Assembly: GCF_001297065.1 (NCBI RefSeq) | Contig: NZ_LHOX01000017.1 | Span: forward strand, 124,001 to 188,000 | DNA: 64,000 nucleotides | From: Enterococcus sp. RIT-PI-f | GTDB taxonomy: Bacteria > Bacillota > Bacilli > Lactobacillales > Enterococcaceae | Direction of reading: 5' to 3' | Shown here: one piece after another, positions 48,431 to 56,687 of the stretch | Layout of the letters: every line of letters starts with the position of its first letter | Position numbering within the stretch: the stretch's first letter is position 1 | Program-made: the position numbers and the translations under genes | The notes under the pieces: model-generated | Databases searched by the model: none | Told to the model about the DNA's origin: nothing | What the model saw: only the letters and a program-made list of their open reading frames with translations

Positions 48431-48859
48431 CTATCCAATCATGAAAGTTAATTCTGCTTCAGCGACTTTTTTGCCGTCAACATAAGCAATCCCTTTGCCG
48501 ATGCCAGCTGCAGATTTCACTTTGATTATTTCTACTTCTAAGATCAATGTATCGCCTGGTGTGACTTTTTTACGGAATTTCGCTTTGTCTAAACCGCCAA
48601 AATAAGCAGTTTTGCCTTTAAAATCAGGCAAGGACAAGAGTGCAACAGCACCTGCTTGCGCCATCGCTTCAACGATCAACACACCTGGCATCACTGGTTC
48701 GTGAGGAAAGTGCCCTTGAAAGAATGGTTCGTTGATGGTCACATTTTTTTTGGCAACAACACGTTTGCCTTCTTCTAATTCTTCTACGCGATCTACCAAT
48801 AACATTGGGTAGCGGTGTGGAATGATTTCTTTGATTTCTTGGATCGTTAATGCAGTCAT
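48431..48859 (-). CDS. fabZ: 3-hydroxyacyl-ACP dehydratase
   Basis: A 142-residue hot-dog fold dehydratase. The catalytic His is in [13 protein letters not shown] and the acidic residue in VEAMAQ. In enterococci one of two FabZ-type paralogues (FabN) also isomerises to make unsaturated acids; the position inside the acc/fab cluster suggests that this one is the plain dehydratase. Confidence 0.96.
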   Translation of the reverse strand: MTALTIQEIKEIIPHRYPMLLVDRVEELEEGKRVVAKKNVTINEPFFQGHFPHEPVMPGVLIVEAMAQAGAVALLSLPDFKGKTAYFGGLDKAKFRKKVTPGDTLILEVEIIKVKSAAGIGKGIAYVDGKKVAEAELTFMIG

Positions 48860-48862
48860 AGA

Positions 48863-49342
48863 TTACCCTTCCTTTATCCGGAACAATGGTTGATTGTATT
48901 CAACGATTTGTTCACTTTCTACTAGAACTGATACCAATTCGCCATCAACGTCGCTGACGATCTCATTCATGACTTTCATTGCTTCGACAATACATAAGAT
49001 ATCGCCTTTTTTCACTTGATCGCCAACTTGTTTAAAGTTGTCTTTGTCAGGGCTAGGTTTCAAGTAAATAACACCTACCAATGGTGAGACTACTTCTTTC
49101 CCATCAGGGATCGTATTTTCCGTTGGAACAGTCTGTGCTGTTGGCGCGGCGGCAGTTGTCGTTTGGATCGGTGCGGCTGGTGCGGCAACAGGTGCGGCCG
49201 CAGACTCATTTGCGGCAGGATGATAGCCGCTAGTGGTATTTTTATTGAAATATAAATCAAACGTATCTTTTTTCAAATGTAATTCAGTCAAAGTTGATTG
49301 ATCAAATTGTGCCAACAAATCTTTTACTTCATTTGTTTCCAA
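48863..49342 (-). CDS. accB: Biotin carboxyl carrier protein
   Basis: A 159-residue carrier. An N-terminal helical part is joined by an Ala/Pro/Thr-rich linker (about residues 45-75) to the biotinyl domain. The biotin Lys is in VEAMKVMNEI (near residue 120). It starts immediately after the fabF stop and ends 3 bases before fabZ. Confidence 0.97.
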   Translation of the reverse strand: METNEVKDLLAQFDQSTLTELHLKKDTFDLYFNKNTTSGYHPAANESAAAPVAAPAAPIQTTTAAAPTAQTVPTENTIPDGKEVVSPLVGVIYLKPSPDKDNFKQVGDQVKKGDILCIVEAMKVMNEIVSDVDGELVSVLVESEQIVEYNQPLFRIKEG

Positions 49343-50581
49343 TTATGCTTCCTCCCAACGTTTCAAAGCAATGACGGCATTGTGTCCGCCAAATCCTAGT
49401 GAGTTGCTTAATGCATAGGTTAATTCTGCTGGTTGACTTTGGTTTTTGACCACATTCAAATCAATCGCAGGATCTTGTTCTGTGACGTTGATGGTTGGTG
49501 GGATAAATTGATGCTGCAAAGCCAACAATGACGCAATGGCTTCGATTCCACCTGCTGCACCTAATAAATGTCCTGTCATTGATTTTGTGCTGCTGACATA
49601 CGGCTTGCGGTAATCTTCGCCTAATCCATATTGGATCGATGTCGCTTCTGCACTATCATTGGCTGGGGTGCTTGTTCCATGAGCATTGATATAGCCTACT
49701 TCAGCTGGCGTGATGCCCGCTTCGTTCATAGCCAATTTCATTGCTTTTCCTGCACCAGAACCATCTGGGTTCGGCGCTGTCATATGATATGCATCGCAAT
49801 TGGCGCCATAACCGACAACCTCACCTAAAATCGTTGCGCCCCGTTGCTGCGCATGTTCTAAAGATTCAAGGACGAAAACACCCGCACCTTCTCCCATGAC
49901 AAAACCACTACGGTCTTTATCAAATGGCACAGAGGCTTTATTCGGATCTGTTTCTGTGGTCAATGCTGTCAATGAAGCGAAACCAGCGATACCGATTTCA
50001 CAAATCGTGGCTTCTGATCCACCAGCAATCATCACATCAGCATAGCCGTGTTTGATATTGCGGAATGCTTCGCCAATGGAATGCGTACCGGAAGCACAGG
50101 CAGAAACGGTTGTTGTGCAGATACCTTTGGCCCCGACACGCAATGCAATATTCCCTGCAACCATGTTGACGATCGACATGGGCACGAACATTGGTGATAC
50201 GCGATTGGCACCTTTGTCATGCATGCGAATGACTTGATCTTGGATCGTTGGCAAGCCGCCGATCCCAGAACCGACCATCACACCAAAACGATCGGCATCG
50301 ATCGATTCTGCATGTAAATCAGCCATATTCATGGCTTCTAAAGCTGCATAAATCCCGTAGATCGAAAAAAGATCCATTCGTTTGGTATCTTTTTTGACAA
50401 AATATTTTTCTAGCGGGAAATCTTTGACCTCTCCTGCCAAAGTGATCCCAGTCGCTTCTGCATCAAATTTGGTGATTGGCGCGATGCCGTTGGTTCCGTT
50501 TTGTAAACTTGCTAAAAAGGTTTCTGGATCATTTCCGATTGGAGATGTGACCCCATACCCTGTAATGACAACTCGATTCAT
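49343..50581 (-). CDS. fabF: 3-oxoacyl-ACP synthase II
   Basis: A 412-residue condensing enzyme. The Cys of the catalytic triad is in TVSACASGTHS (near residue 164), and the two His residues are in INAHGTSTPAND and KSMTGHLLGAAG. It carries out the elongating Claisen condensations of fatty acid synthesis. Confidence 0.97.
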   Translation of the reverse strand: MNRVVITGYGVTSPIGNDPETFLASLQNGTNGIAPITKFDAEATGITLAGEVKDFPLEKYFVKKDTKRMDLFSIYGIYAALEAMNMADLHAESIDADRFGVMVGSGIGGLPTIQDQVIRMHDKGANRVSPMFVPMSIVNMVAGNIALRVGAKGICTTTVSACASGTHSIGEAFRNIKHGYADVMIAGGSEATICEIGIAGFASLTALTTETDPNKASVPFDKDRSGFVMGEGAGVFVLESLEHAQQRGATILGEVVGYGANCDAYHMTAPNPDGSGAGKAMKLAMNEAGITPAEVGYINAHGTSTPANDSAEATSIQYGLGEDYRKPYVSSTKSMTGHLLGAAGGIEAIASLLALQHQFIPPTINVTEQDPAIDLNVVKNQSQPAELTYALSNSLGFGGHNAVIALKRWEEA

Positions 50582-50593
50582 ATTCTTTTCCTC

Positions 50594-51331
50594 CTAGCCT
50601 TGCATTGCCATGCCACCGTCTACACTGAGGACTTGACCTGTGATATAGGGGCTTTTGGCTAAAAATACCGCTGTATTTGCAACATCATCCGTTGAGCCAA
50701 ATCGTTGTAACGGAATCGCTGCGATCGATTGTTCTTTGACCTTGTCTGACAACACTGCTGTCATTTCTGTTTCAATGAAGCCAGGCGCGATGGCGTTGAC
50801 CGTGATGCCTCTAGCAGCGCCTTCACGGGCGGCTGATTTCGTAAAGCCAATGACACCGGCTTTGCTAGCTGCATAATTGGCTTGGCCAATGTTGCCGGTC
50901 AAACCAACGACACTGGTCAAATTGATGATCCGGCCTTCCCGCAGCTTCATCATTTTTTTGATTGCATGTTGCGTCATATTGAACGTTCCGGTCAAATTGA
51001 TTTTGATCACCGAATCAAAGTCTTCAGGCTTCATACGCAACAATAATTTATCATTGGTGATCCCCGCATTATTGACCAATATATGAATGGGTCCAATAGC
51101 CGCTTCGGCATCTGCCAGCATTTGCGCTGCTTGATCAAAGTCAGCAATATCTCCATTGATCGCGACACATTTGACGCCAAAATGGGTGATTTCTGCAATC
51201 AAATCTTGCGGAATCTCTTTGCGTCCATTCAACACGATATTGGCACCTTCTTTGGCAAAAGCTTTCGCAATCGTGAAGCCGATCCCGCGAGAACTGCCTG
51301 TAACAAAGACGTTTTTGTTATGTAGCTCCAT
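50594..51331 (-). CDS. fabG: 3-oxoacyl-ACP reductase
   Basis: A 245-residue short-chain dehydrogenase: NADP-binding TGSSRGIG (residues 11-18), NNAG, catalytic Ser in LTSVVGLTGN and YAASK (about residues 150-154). It lies between fabD and fabF with short gaps. Confidence 0.97.
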   Translation of the reverse strand: MELHNKNVFVTGSSRGIGFTIAKAFAKEGANIVLNGRKEIPQDLIAEITHFGVKCVAINGDIADFDQAAQMLADAEAAIGPIHILVNNAGITNDKLLLRMKPEDFDSVIKINLTGTFNMTQHAIKKMMKLREGRIINLTSVVGLTGNIGQANYAASKAGVIGFTKSAAREGAARGITVNAIAPGFIETEMTAVLSDKVKEQSIAAIPLQRFGSTDDVANTAVFLAKSPYITGQVLSVDGGMAMQG

Positions 51332-51340
51332 ATATTCCTC

Positions 51341-52264
51341 CTAATTGAACTTTGCTAGTGTGTCCGCCAGTGTTTGACTGTCTTCTACACGCATGGTTTG
51401 GATATCTTTATCGATTTTTTTCATAAATCCGCTCAAGACTTTGCCTGGACCGATTTCTACGATTTGCTCAATCCCTAAGGCTTTCAAGGTAGCAATACTT
51501 TCATAGAAACGAACAGGTGACTTGACTTGACGGGTCAGTAAGTCTTTGATTTCTTCGTAGGCCATTGGTTCTGCTGTCGTGTTGCTGATCACTGGTACTT
51601 GCGGCTGATCGAAACCGATCGTGGTCAATTCGCTGGCTAACTGCTCTGCCGCTGGTGCCAACAATGCTGTGTGGAATGGTCCACTGACATTCAATGGAAT
51701 CATCCGTTTGCTGCCTGCCGCTTGCAATAACGCAACGGCATGATCAACTGCAGGTGCTTCTCCACCAATGACGATTTGTTGCGGTGTATTGTAATTGGCT
51801 GGTGAAACGATCCCAACACTTGATGCTTCTGCACAAATGGCTTCAATCGTTTCTGCGGGCGTGTTCATGACTGCCACCATTTTCCCAGTGCCAGCCGGCG
51901 CCGCTTCCGTCATGAATCTGCCACGCTTTTGTACCAACGCTACCGCATCAGCAAATGTCACTGAACGGCTTGCTACCAAAGCTGTATACTCGCCTAAACT
52001 AAGGCCAGCCATCGCCTCTGCGTGAATCCCTTGTTGCTGCAGCACACGCCAAAAACCGACACTAACGGTTAAAATCGCCGGTTGGGTATATTCTGTTTGA
52101 TTTAAACGGTCATTTTCTTCAAAGCATAGCGCAGCCATGTCATAACCGAGGATATCACTGGCTTCATCAAAGGTTTGGCGTACGATCGCTTCTTGTTGAT
52201 ACAATTCCTGGCCCATCCCTATATACTGCGCGCCTTGTCCGCTAAATAGAAAAGCTGTTTTCAT
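51341..52264 (-). CDS. fabD: Malonyl-CoA:ACP transacylase
   Basis: A 307-residue transferase that loads malonyl groups on ACP. FLFSGQGAQYIGMG opens the protein, and the catalytic Ser is in GLSLGEYTAL. The start at 52264 follows AAGGAG; a TTG further upstream gives an unrelated N-terminus. In related enterococci and streptococci the enoyl reductase gene fabK lies between acpP and fabD. Here there are only 119 bases with a terminator. Confidence 0.96.
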   Translation of the reverse strand: MKTAFLFSGQGAQYIGMGQELYQQEAIVRQTFDEASDILGYDMAALCFEENDRLNQTEYTQPAILTVSVGFWRVLQQQGIHAEAMAGLSLGEYTALVASRSVTFADAVALVQKRGRFMTEAAPAGTGKMVAVMNTPAETIEAICAEASSVGIVSPANYNTPQQIVIGGEAPAVDHAVALLQAAGSKRMIPLNVSGPFHTALLAPAAEQLASELTTIGFDQPQVPVISNTTAEPMAYEEIKDLLTRQVKSPVRFYESIATLKALGIEQIVEIGPGKVLSGFMKKIDKDIQTMRVEDSQTLADTLAKFN

Positions 52265-52353
52265 CTTGGACTCCTTTATCTTTACATCATTTGGATTGGA
52301 GAACATGGTTTGATCGCTGAGACTGATCAACGTGTTCTTACAACATGAAAAGG

Positions 52354-52380
52354 AAAGGCTAGGCTGTTTGCCTAGCCTTT
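52354..52380. terminator. Terminator between acpP and fabD
   Basis: A perfect 11-bp stem (52370-52380 with 52354-52364) and 5-base loop. The minus-strand tail is UCCUUUUC-like after the stem. It splits the cluster into fabT-fabH-acpP and fabD-to-accA. Confidence 0.78.
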
Positions 52381-52383
52381 GTT

Positions 52384-52608
52384 TTATGCTTGTTGTTTTT
52401 CTACATATTTAACTAAATCTTCAACTGTTTTGATACCATCTTCTGTTTCGATTTTCACATCGAACTCGTCTTCGATCTCGTTGATGATTTGGAATAAGTC
52501 TAAGCTATCTGCTTCTAAATCTTCTTGGATATTTGTGTTTAATTTGATTTCTTCTTTTTCTTTACCTAATTCTTCTGCTACGATTTCTTGAATTTTTTCG
52601 AATACCAT
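52384..52608 (-). CDS. acpP: Acyl carrier protein
   Basis: A 74-residue acidic carrier. The Ser that takes 4'-phosphopantetheine is in [10 protein letters not shown] (near residue 36). GGAGG precedes the ATG. It follows fabH and ends just before a terminator. Confidence 0.97.
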   Translation of the reverse strand: MVFEKIQEIVAEELGKEKEEIKLNTNIQEDLEADSLDLFQIINEIEDEFDVKIETEDGIKTVEDLVKYVEKQQA

Positions 52609-52668
52609 GTGTTGTTTCCTCCAATGTGTGTTTTAATCTTATTTTTCGTTTTTTATATGTGAACAGGT

Positions 52669-53631
52669 TTATAAGGCTGCGAGCATGGTTCCCCATGTCA
52701 ATCCGCCGCCAAATCCTGAGAACACCACGTGTTGTCCACTGCCCAATGTCAGTGTGCCTTTTTTGACTTCTTCATCCAGTAATATTGGGATCGAAGCCGC
52801 TGAAGTATTGCCATAATGCTGCATATTTTGTAAGAATTGTGCCCGAGGTTGTTTTAACTTACGCGCCACTTTATCCAATATACGGGCATTTGCTTGATGC
52901 AGCAGATAATAATCGACTTCTTCATTTTCAATGATTTCGGCAATCGATGAAACGACATCTCTTGTTGCAAAGTCAAAGATTTCTCGTCCTACCATTTGCA
53001 TACAAGCGTGATACGCCGGTGCATTGGTTGAAAAAGGATTCTGATTGCTGCGAAAGCCAGAGGTCAAAGACATGCCTCTTGTGCCATCAGCTTTAAGGCT
53101 TTCTTTGATGATATGCTGCTTGGTGGATGCTTCTATAAAGACCCCTGCTGCACCATCACCGAATAATACGGCGGAAGAACGATCTTCCCAATCTAATACT
53201 TTTGATAACACTTCGCCGCCGATCACCAAACCTTTTTTCGATCCGGTCCTGATCAACTTCTCTGCCATTGACAAGGCATAGACAAATCCTGCACAGGCAG
53301 CACTGATATCAAAAGCAAAAGCGTTTGTTGCGCCGATCATCCCTTGCACTTGGCAGGCAACTGCCGGTGTATTGAAATCAGGTGTGATCGTGGCCACTAA
53401 AATAAAATCAAGTTCTTCAGGCTTTACATTCGCTTCATCCAGTAGTTTGACAGCTACTTTCCCACAAAGATCTGATGTATTCTCTCCAACAGATATGCGT
53501 CTTTCTTTGATGCCTGTTCTGGAATAGATCCATTCATCTGATGTATCCATCAAATGAGATAAGTCATCATTCGTGACGATCTTATCAGGTACGTAACTTG
53601 CAGTTGCGGTAATTTTTCCAAACATATTCAT
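52669..53631 (-). CDS. fabH: 3-oxoacyl-ACP synthase III
   Basis: A 320-residue enzyme that starts fatty acid chains from acetyl-CoA and malonyl-ACP. The catalytic Cys is in ISAACAGFVYAL (near residue 110), and the His and Asn are in LLHQANARI and YGNTSAASIP. The start is uncertain among TTG 53634, ATG 53631 and ATG 53625; 53631 has the best spacing from GTGAG. Confidence 0.96.
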   Translation of the reverse strand: MNMFGKITATASYVPDKIVTNDDLSHLMDTSDEWIYSRTGIKERRISVGENTSDLCGKVAVKLLDEANVKPEELDFILVATITPDFNTPAVACQVQGMIGATNAFAFDISAACAGFVYALSMAEKLIRTGSKKGLVIGGEVLSKVLDWEDRSSAVLFGDGAAGVFIEASTKQHIIKESLKADGTRGMSLTSGFRSNQNPFSTNAPAYHACMQMVGREIFDFATRDVVSSIAEIIENEEVDYYLLHQANARILDKVARKLKQPRAQFLQNMQHYGNTSAASIPILLDEEVKKGTLTLGSGQHVVFSGFGGGLTWGTMLAAL

Positions 53632-53640
53632 CAACTATTC

Positions 53641-54081
53641 TCACTTATACTCTTGTAAAAAGCTGTGCAGGTTTTTTAATGCTTTCAGTAAAGCTTTCTC
53701 TTCTTCAGCATCCATTTGACTCAGCACGCCTTTGACCATCTCTCGATGGAAATGCTGATGGACCCGAAAAAGCAGCTTTCCTTTTTTGGTCAGCGCCAAC
53801 TTAACAACGCGCCGATCATCTTCGCTGCGGATGCGTTCTACATATTCTTTCTTTACCAAACGATTGATCGCGATGGTCAATGTCCCAACAGTGATTGATA
53901 GTTCTTTTGCAACTTCAGTCGTTGTCTTCTTTTTGTACATCCCGATTGCTTCGATGGTATGCATTTCAGTAATAGAAAGATCATTAAATTCTGATTTTTT
54001 CAATTCAGATTCTTCGATCACTAAAATATCATTAAAGACACTGACTAAATAGTCATTGACTGTTTCTAAATTGGGTTCCAT
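53641..54081 (-). CDS. fabT: Fatty acid synthesis repressor FabT (MarR family)
   Basis: A 146-residue MarR-type regulator. The winged helix-turn-helix covers about residues 36-100 (LSITEMHTIEAIG, TTTEVAKELSITVGTLTIAI, then the wing RSEDDRRVVKLAL). In streptococci and enterococci FabT with acyl-ACP represses the fab genes. I take the ATG at 54081, preceded by GGTGA, which matches the usual N-terminus. Two FabT-type boxes cover its own start region. Confidence 0.93.
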   Translation of the reverse strand: MEPNLETVNDYLVSVFNDILVIEESELKKSEFNDLSITEMHTIEAIGMYKKKTTTEVAKELSITVGTLTIAINRLVKKEYVERIRSEDDRRVVKLALTKKGKLLFRVHQHFHREMVKGVLSQMDAEEEKALLKALKNLHSFLQEYK

Positions 54082-54101
54082 AGTGTTCACCATCCGAATA
54101 C

Positions 54102-54130
54102 TTTGATAATCAAATCATTTGATAGTCAAA
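54102..54130. promoter_or_regulatory. Two tandem FabT boxes
   Basis: TTTGATAATCAAA (54102-54114) and TTTGATAGTCAAA (54118-54130) are centred 16 bases apart and match the FabT box (TTTGATTATCAAA-like). They lie directly downstream of the -10, at the start site. Confidence 0.88.
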
Positions 54131-54158
54131 CTATATCGAAAGTCATTGAGAATTGCAA
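54130..54158 (-). promoter_or_regulatory. SigA-type promoter of fabT-fabH-acpP
   Basis: TTGCAA (54158-54153), a 17-base spacer and TATAGT (54135-54130) on the minus strand. Confidence 0.78.
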
Positions 54159-54383
54159 GAACATTTTTAAACTTTTGCTTTTTTTAAGGACATTTTTATT
54201 TTTCCACCCATTTTCTAAGAAATGATTTCCTTTGAGTTGACAAATCTTTTGACTTACGCTTGCCAACTTTCTTTGATGTCCAAAGTAATCCTCCATTCTC
54301 CATTGATTGCACAGCTTTTTGATTGAAAGCCTTGCTATCAAAGGGTTCTTCTGCTACGATTTGAGATGAAACGAGGGAACCAC

Positions 54384-55337
54384 ATGAATATACATATAGA
54401 AGAACTGAAGCGAAAAGCAAATGCTTTGCCTGAGACACCAGGAATTTATCTAATGAAAGATGCGCATGGAAGCATTGTCTATGTCGGCAAAGCCAAATCC
54501 TTGAAAGCAAGGGTCGTTTCTTATTTTCGAAAAAACCAACAACACACCAGTAAAACCATTCGGATGGTCCATAATATCACTGATTTTGATACCATTGGCG
54601 TTGATACCGAGCTCGATGCTTTGTTATTAGAATGTCAACTGATCCAAAAACTGCATCCCATGTATAATCGCCAAATGAATCATGCAGCTAATTATGCTTA
54701 TCTTGATCTTAGTCATCATACATTTCAGCCACAAGCTGCAAGAACACCATATGCCGTTGGACCATTTAGACGTGTCAAGCAACTGCCGATGCTGGCAGAA
54801 TTGCTTAGCGAAACGTATCAGCTCCAGTGTATCAACCCTGTGACCCGTATGCGGATCGAGGCACAGCTGCCTTTAGTCAAAGCCTTATCTGAATCGGATA
54901 AGTGGCATGAAATCAATCAGTTTTTTGTCGGAAAAGAGACAGGATTTTTTGATTTGTGTGAACAACGCCTCAGCTATTTGACAGATCACTTATTATTCGA
55001 AGAAGCACAAAAGCTGCATCAACGGTGCAAGGCGGCCCGCAGCTTTTATCAAGAAATCTGCAAGATCAATACTTTTTGGCATAGTCCAGAGTTGCTAGTC
55101 ACCGCCCCGCTTTTATCAAAGGAGGGTTCTGACAAACAGTTGATCAAATGTTATCAAATCCAATTTGGACAAATCGTTCATAGCGAGATTTGTCGTGGGG
55201 TTGGCCGGTTTCAACCGATCAAGCGTTCGTTGGAACCGCGCCTGATGACCAATGCCGACCTTGATCCAGTTTGTATCTTGATTCATTTTCAAGATGATAC
55301 CAAAATGCGAGAGGCTTTCAGACAGGAAAATAGCTAA
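54384..55337 (+). CDS. GIY-YIG nuclease, N-terminal half of UvrC (Cho-like)
   Basis: A 317-residue protein. The GIY-YIG nuclease domain is at residues 15-95: PGIYLMKD, IVYVGKAKSLKARV, and a Glu in TELDALLLE as expected for the metal ligand. A UVR-like helical pair (DHLLFEEAQKLHQRCKAA, about 205-225) follows. The RNase H-like second nuclease and HhH domains of full UvrC are absent, as in E. coli Cho, which makes the 3' incision in repair. The start at 54384 follows GAGGGAA. It is divergent from fabT and ends in a terminator shared with the next gene. Confidence 0.85.
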   Translation: MNIHIEELKRKANALPETPGIYLMKDAHGSIVYVGKAKSLKARVVSYFRKNQQHTSKTIRMVHNITDFDTIGVDTELDALLLECQLIQKLHPMYNRQMNHAANYAYLDLSHHTFQPQAARTPYAVGPFRRVKQLPMLAELLSETYQLQCINPVTRMRIEAQLPLVKALSESDKWHEINQFFVGKETGFFDLCEQRLSYLTDHLLFEEAQKLHQRCKAARSFYQEICKINTFWHSPELLVTAPLLSKEGSDKQLIKCYQIQFGQIVHSEICRGVGRFQPIKRSLEPRLMTNADLDPVCILIHFQDDTKMREAFRQENS

Positions 55338-55338
55338 A

Positions 55339-55381
55339 AAAAGGAACTAAAAGGGATCATCGATCTCTTTTAGTTCCTTTT
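55339..55381. terminator. Bidirectional terminator between the nuclease gene and the DUF1797 gene
   Basis: A 19-bp stem with one G-U pair (55339-55357 with 55363-55381) and a 5-base loop, T-rich on both sides. Confidence 0.92.
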
Positions 55382-55423
55382 GATATGATTGGATGATACT
55401 TGTATAGAAAGGGGATGCCTTTC

Positions 55424-55654
55424 TTATTGGATCAAATCATAGATTTCCATGGCTACAATATCAACATTGTCAAACTGATAAGGTTGATTTGTTTCTGCTT
55501 CCGTTAATTCAAACGTTTCAGTAGAATGATCATACGTAACGGTACATTTTTCAACGCCTTCTTTTTCAAAACGTCGTACTTGAACTTCACTGTCTTGCGC
55601 TTCGACCATCGCTTCTAAACGTTTGATGATAGCGACTAATTGCGAACTTTTCAT
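55424..55654 (-). CDS. DUF1797 (YkuJ-like) protein
   Basis: A 76-residue soluble protein: SQLVAIIKRLEAMVEAQDSE, then EVQVRRFEKEGVEKCTVTYD and the C-terminal FDNVDIVAMEIYDLI, as in DUF1797. The family has a known small alpha/beta fold but no established function. AGGAGG lies before the ATG. Confidence 0.88.
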   Translation of the reverse strand: MKSSQLVAIIKRLEAMVEAQDSEVQVRRFEKEGVEKCTVTYDHSTETFELTEAETNQPYQFDNVDIVAMEIYDLIQ

Positions 55655-55737
55655 TCGTAAGCCTCCTTTTTCTGTCCGTTATATTGTATCAAAACATCCT
55701 CTAACATGCATTGATTTTTGCGATTTTTTTTGAGATT

Positions 55738-56613
55738 TTACGATTTTTTTCCATCTTGCCACCAAAGTTTAATCAGGGCTTGGGTACCATCATTTTCAAA
55801 GCCTTTATCCGCCAACTGATCGTAGAGTGATTTGGCTAATCTCGTACTTGGCAAATCTAGATTCATTTTTGCTGCTTCATCTAAGGCAATCCCTAAATCT
55901 TTGATGAAATGTTTAACGAAAAAGCCCGGTGAATAGTCTTCTTTTAAAATTCTCGGACTGTAATTGATCATTGACCAATTATTTGCGCCGCCGCCAGACA
56001 AGGTTTGGATGACTTGCGGTAAATCAAGGCCTGCTGCTTGGGCGTAAACTAGCATTTCGGTCAATCCTGTCATGGTACCTGCGATCATGATTTGATTGGC
56101 CATCTTGGTATGCTGTCCTTTGCCTGGTCCACCTTGAAGTTGATAACTTTTCCCTACGATCTTAAACAAAGGGAGTACGCGTGCATAAGTAGCCTGATCT
56201 CCCCCGACCATGATGGTTAGTGTAGCATTTTGTGCCCCTAAATCTCCACCTGAAACAGGCGCATCAAGACTAGCGCCACCTTTACTTGCGGCTTCTTGGG
56301 CAATTTTTTCAGCTAAATCTGGGGTACTAGTCGTAAAGTCCACGAGCACCTTCCCCTTGATATTCGTTTGAAAGATCCCTGAGGACCCAAAATATACTTC
56401 TTCGACATCGCTAGGATAGCCGACCATCGTAAAAACAATCTCACTATGCGCCGCCACATCTGTTGGGGTATCATACCATGTTGCACCTTTCTCAATCAAG
56501 CTGTCTGTTTTGCTTTTGGTACGATTGTACACAGCGACCTGATGCCCAGCTGCGAGTAAGTGTCCTACCATTGATTGACCCATGACGCCTGTTCCGATAA
56601 AACCTAAATCCAT
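55738..56613 (-). CDS. NAD(P)-dependent 3-hydroxyacid dehydrogenase (HIBADH family)
   Basis: A 291-residue dehydrogenase related to 3-hydroxyisobutyrate and tartronate semialdehyde reductases. The Rossmann start GFIGTGVMGQSM, the substrate motif LDAPVSGGDLGAQNATL and the catalytic Lys in GPGKGQHTKMANQ are clear. The start at 56613 is 7 bases after GGAGG. It is monocistronic. The real substrate is unknown. Confidence 0.88.
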   Translation of the reverse strand: MDLGFIGTGVMGQSMVGHLLAAGHQVAVYNRTKSKTDSLIEKGATWYDTPTDVAAHSEIVFTMVGYPSDVEEVYFGSSGIFQTNIKGKVLVDFTTSTPDLAEKIAQEAASKGGASLDAPVSGGDLGAQNATLTIMVGGDQATYARVLPLFKIVGKSYQLQGGPGKGQHTKMANQIMIAGTMTGLTEMLVYAQAAGLDLPQVIQTLSGGGANNWSMINYSPRILKEDYSPGFFVKHFIKDLGIALDEAAKMNLDLPSTRLAKSLYDQLADKGFENDGTQALIKLWWQDGKKS

Positions 56614-56687
56614 GATCATTCCTCCAATTAAAAAAGTTCATGCTTTTAGTATACGCTAAAACCATGAACTTGAGAAAATATTCTGTT

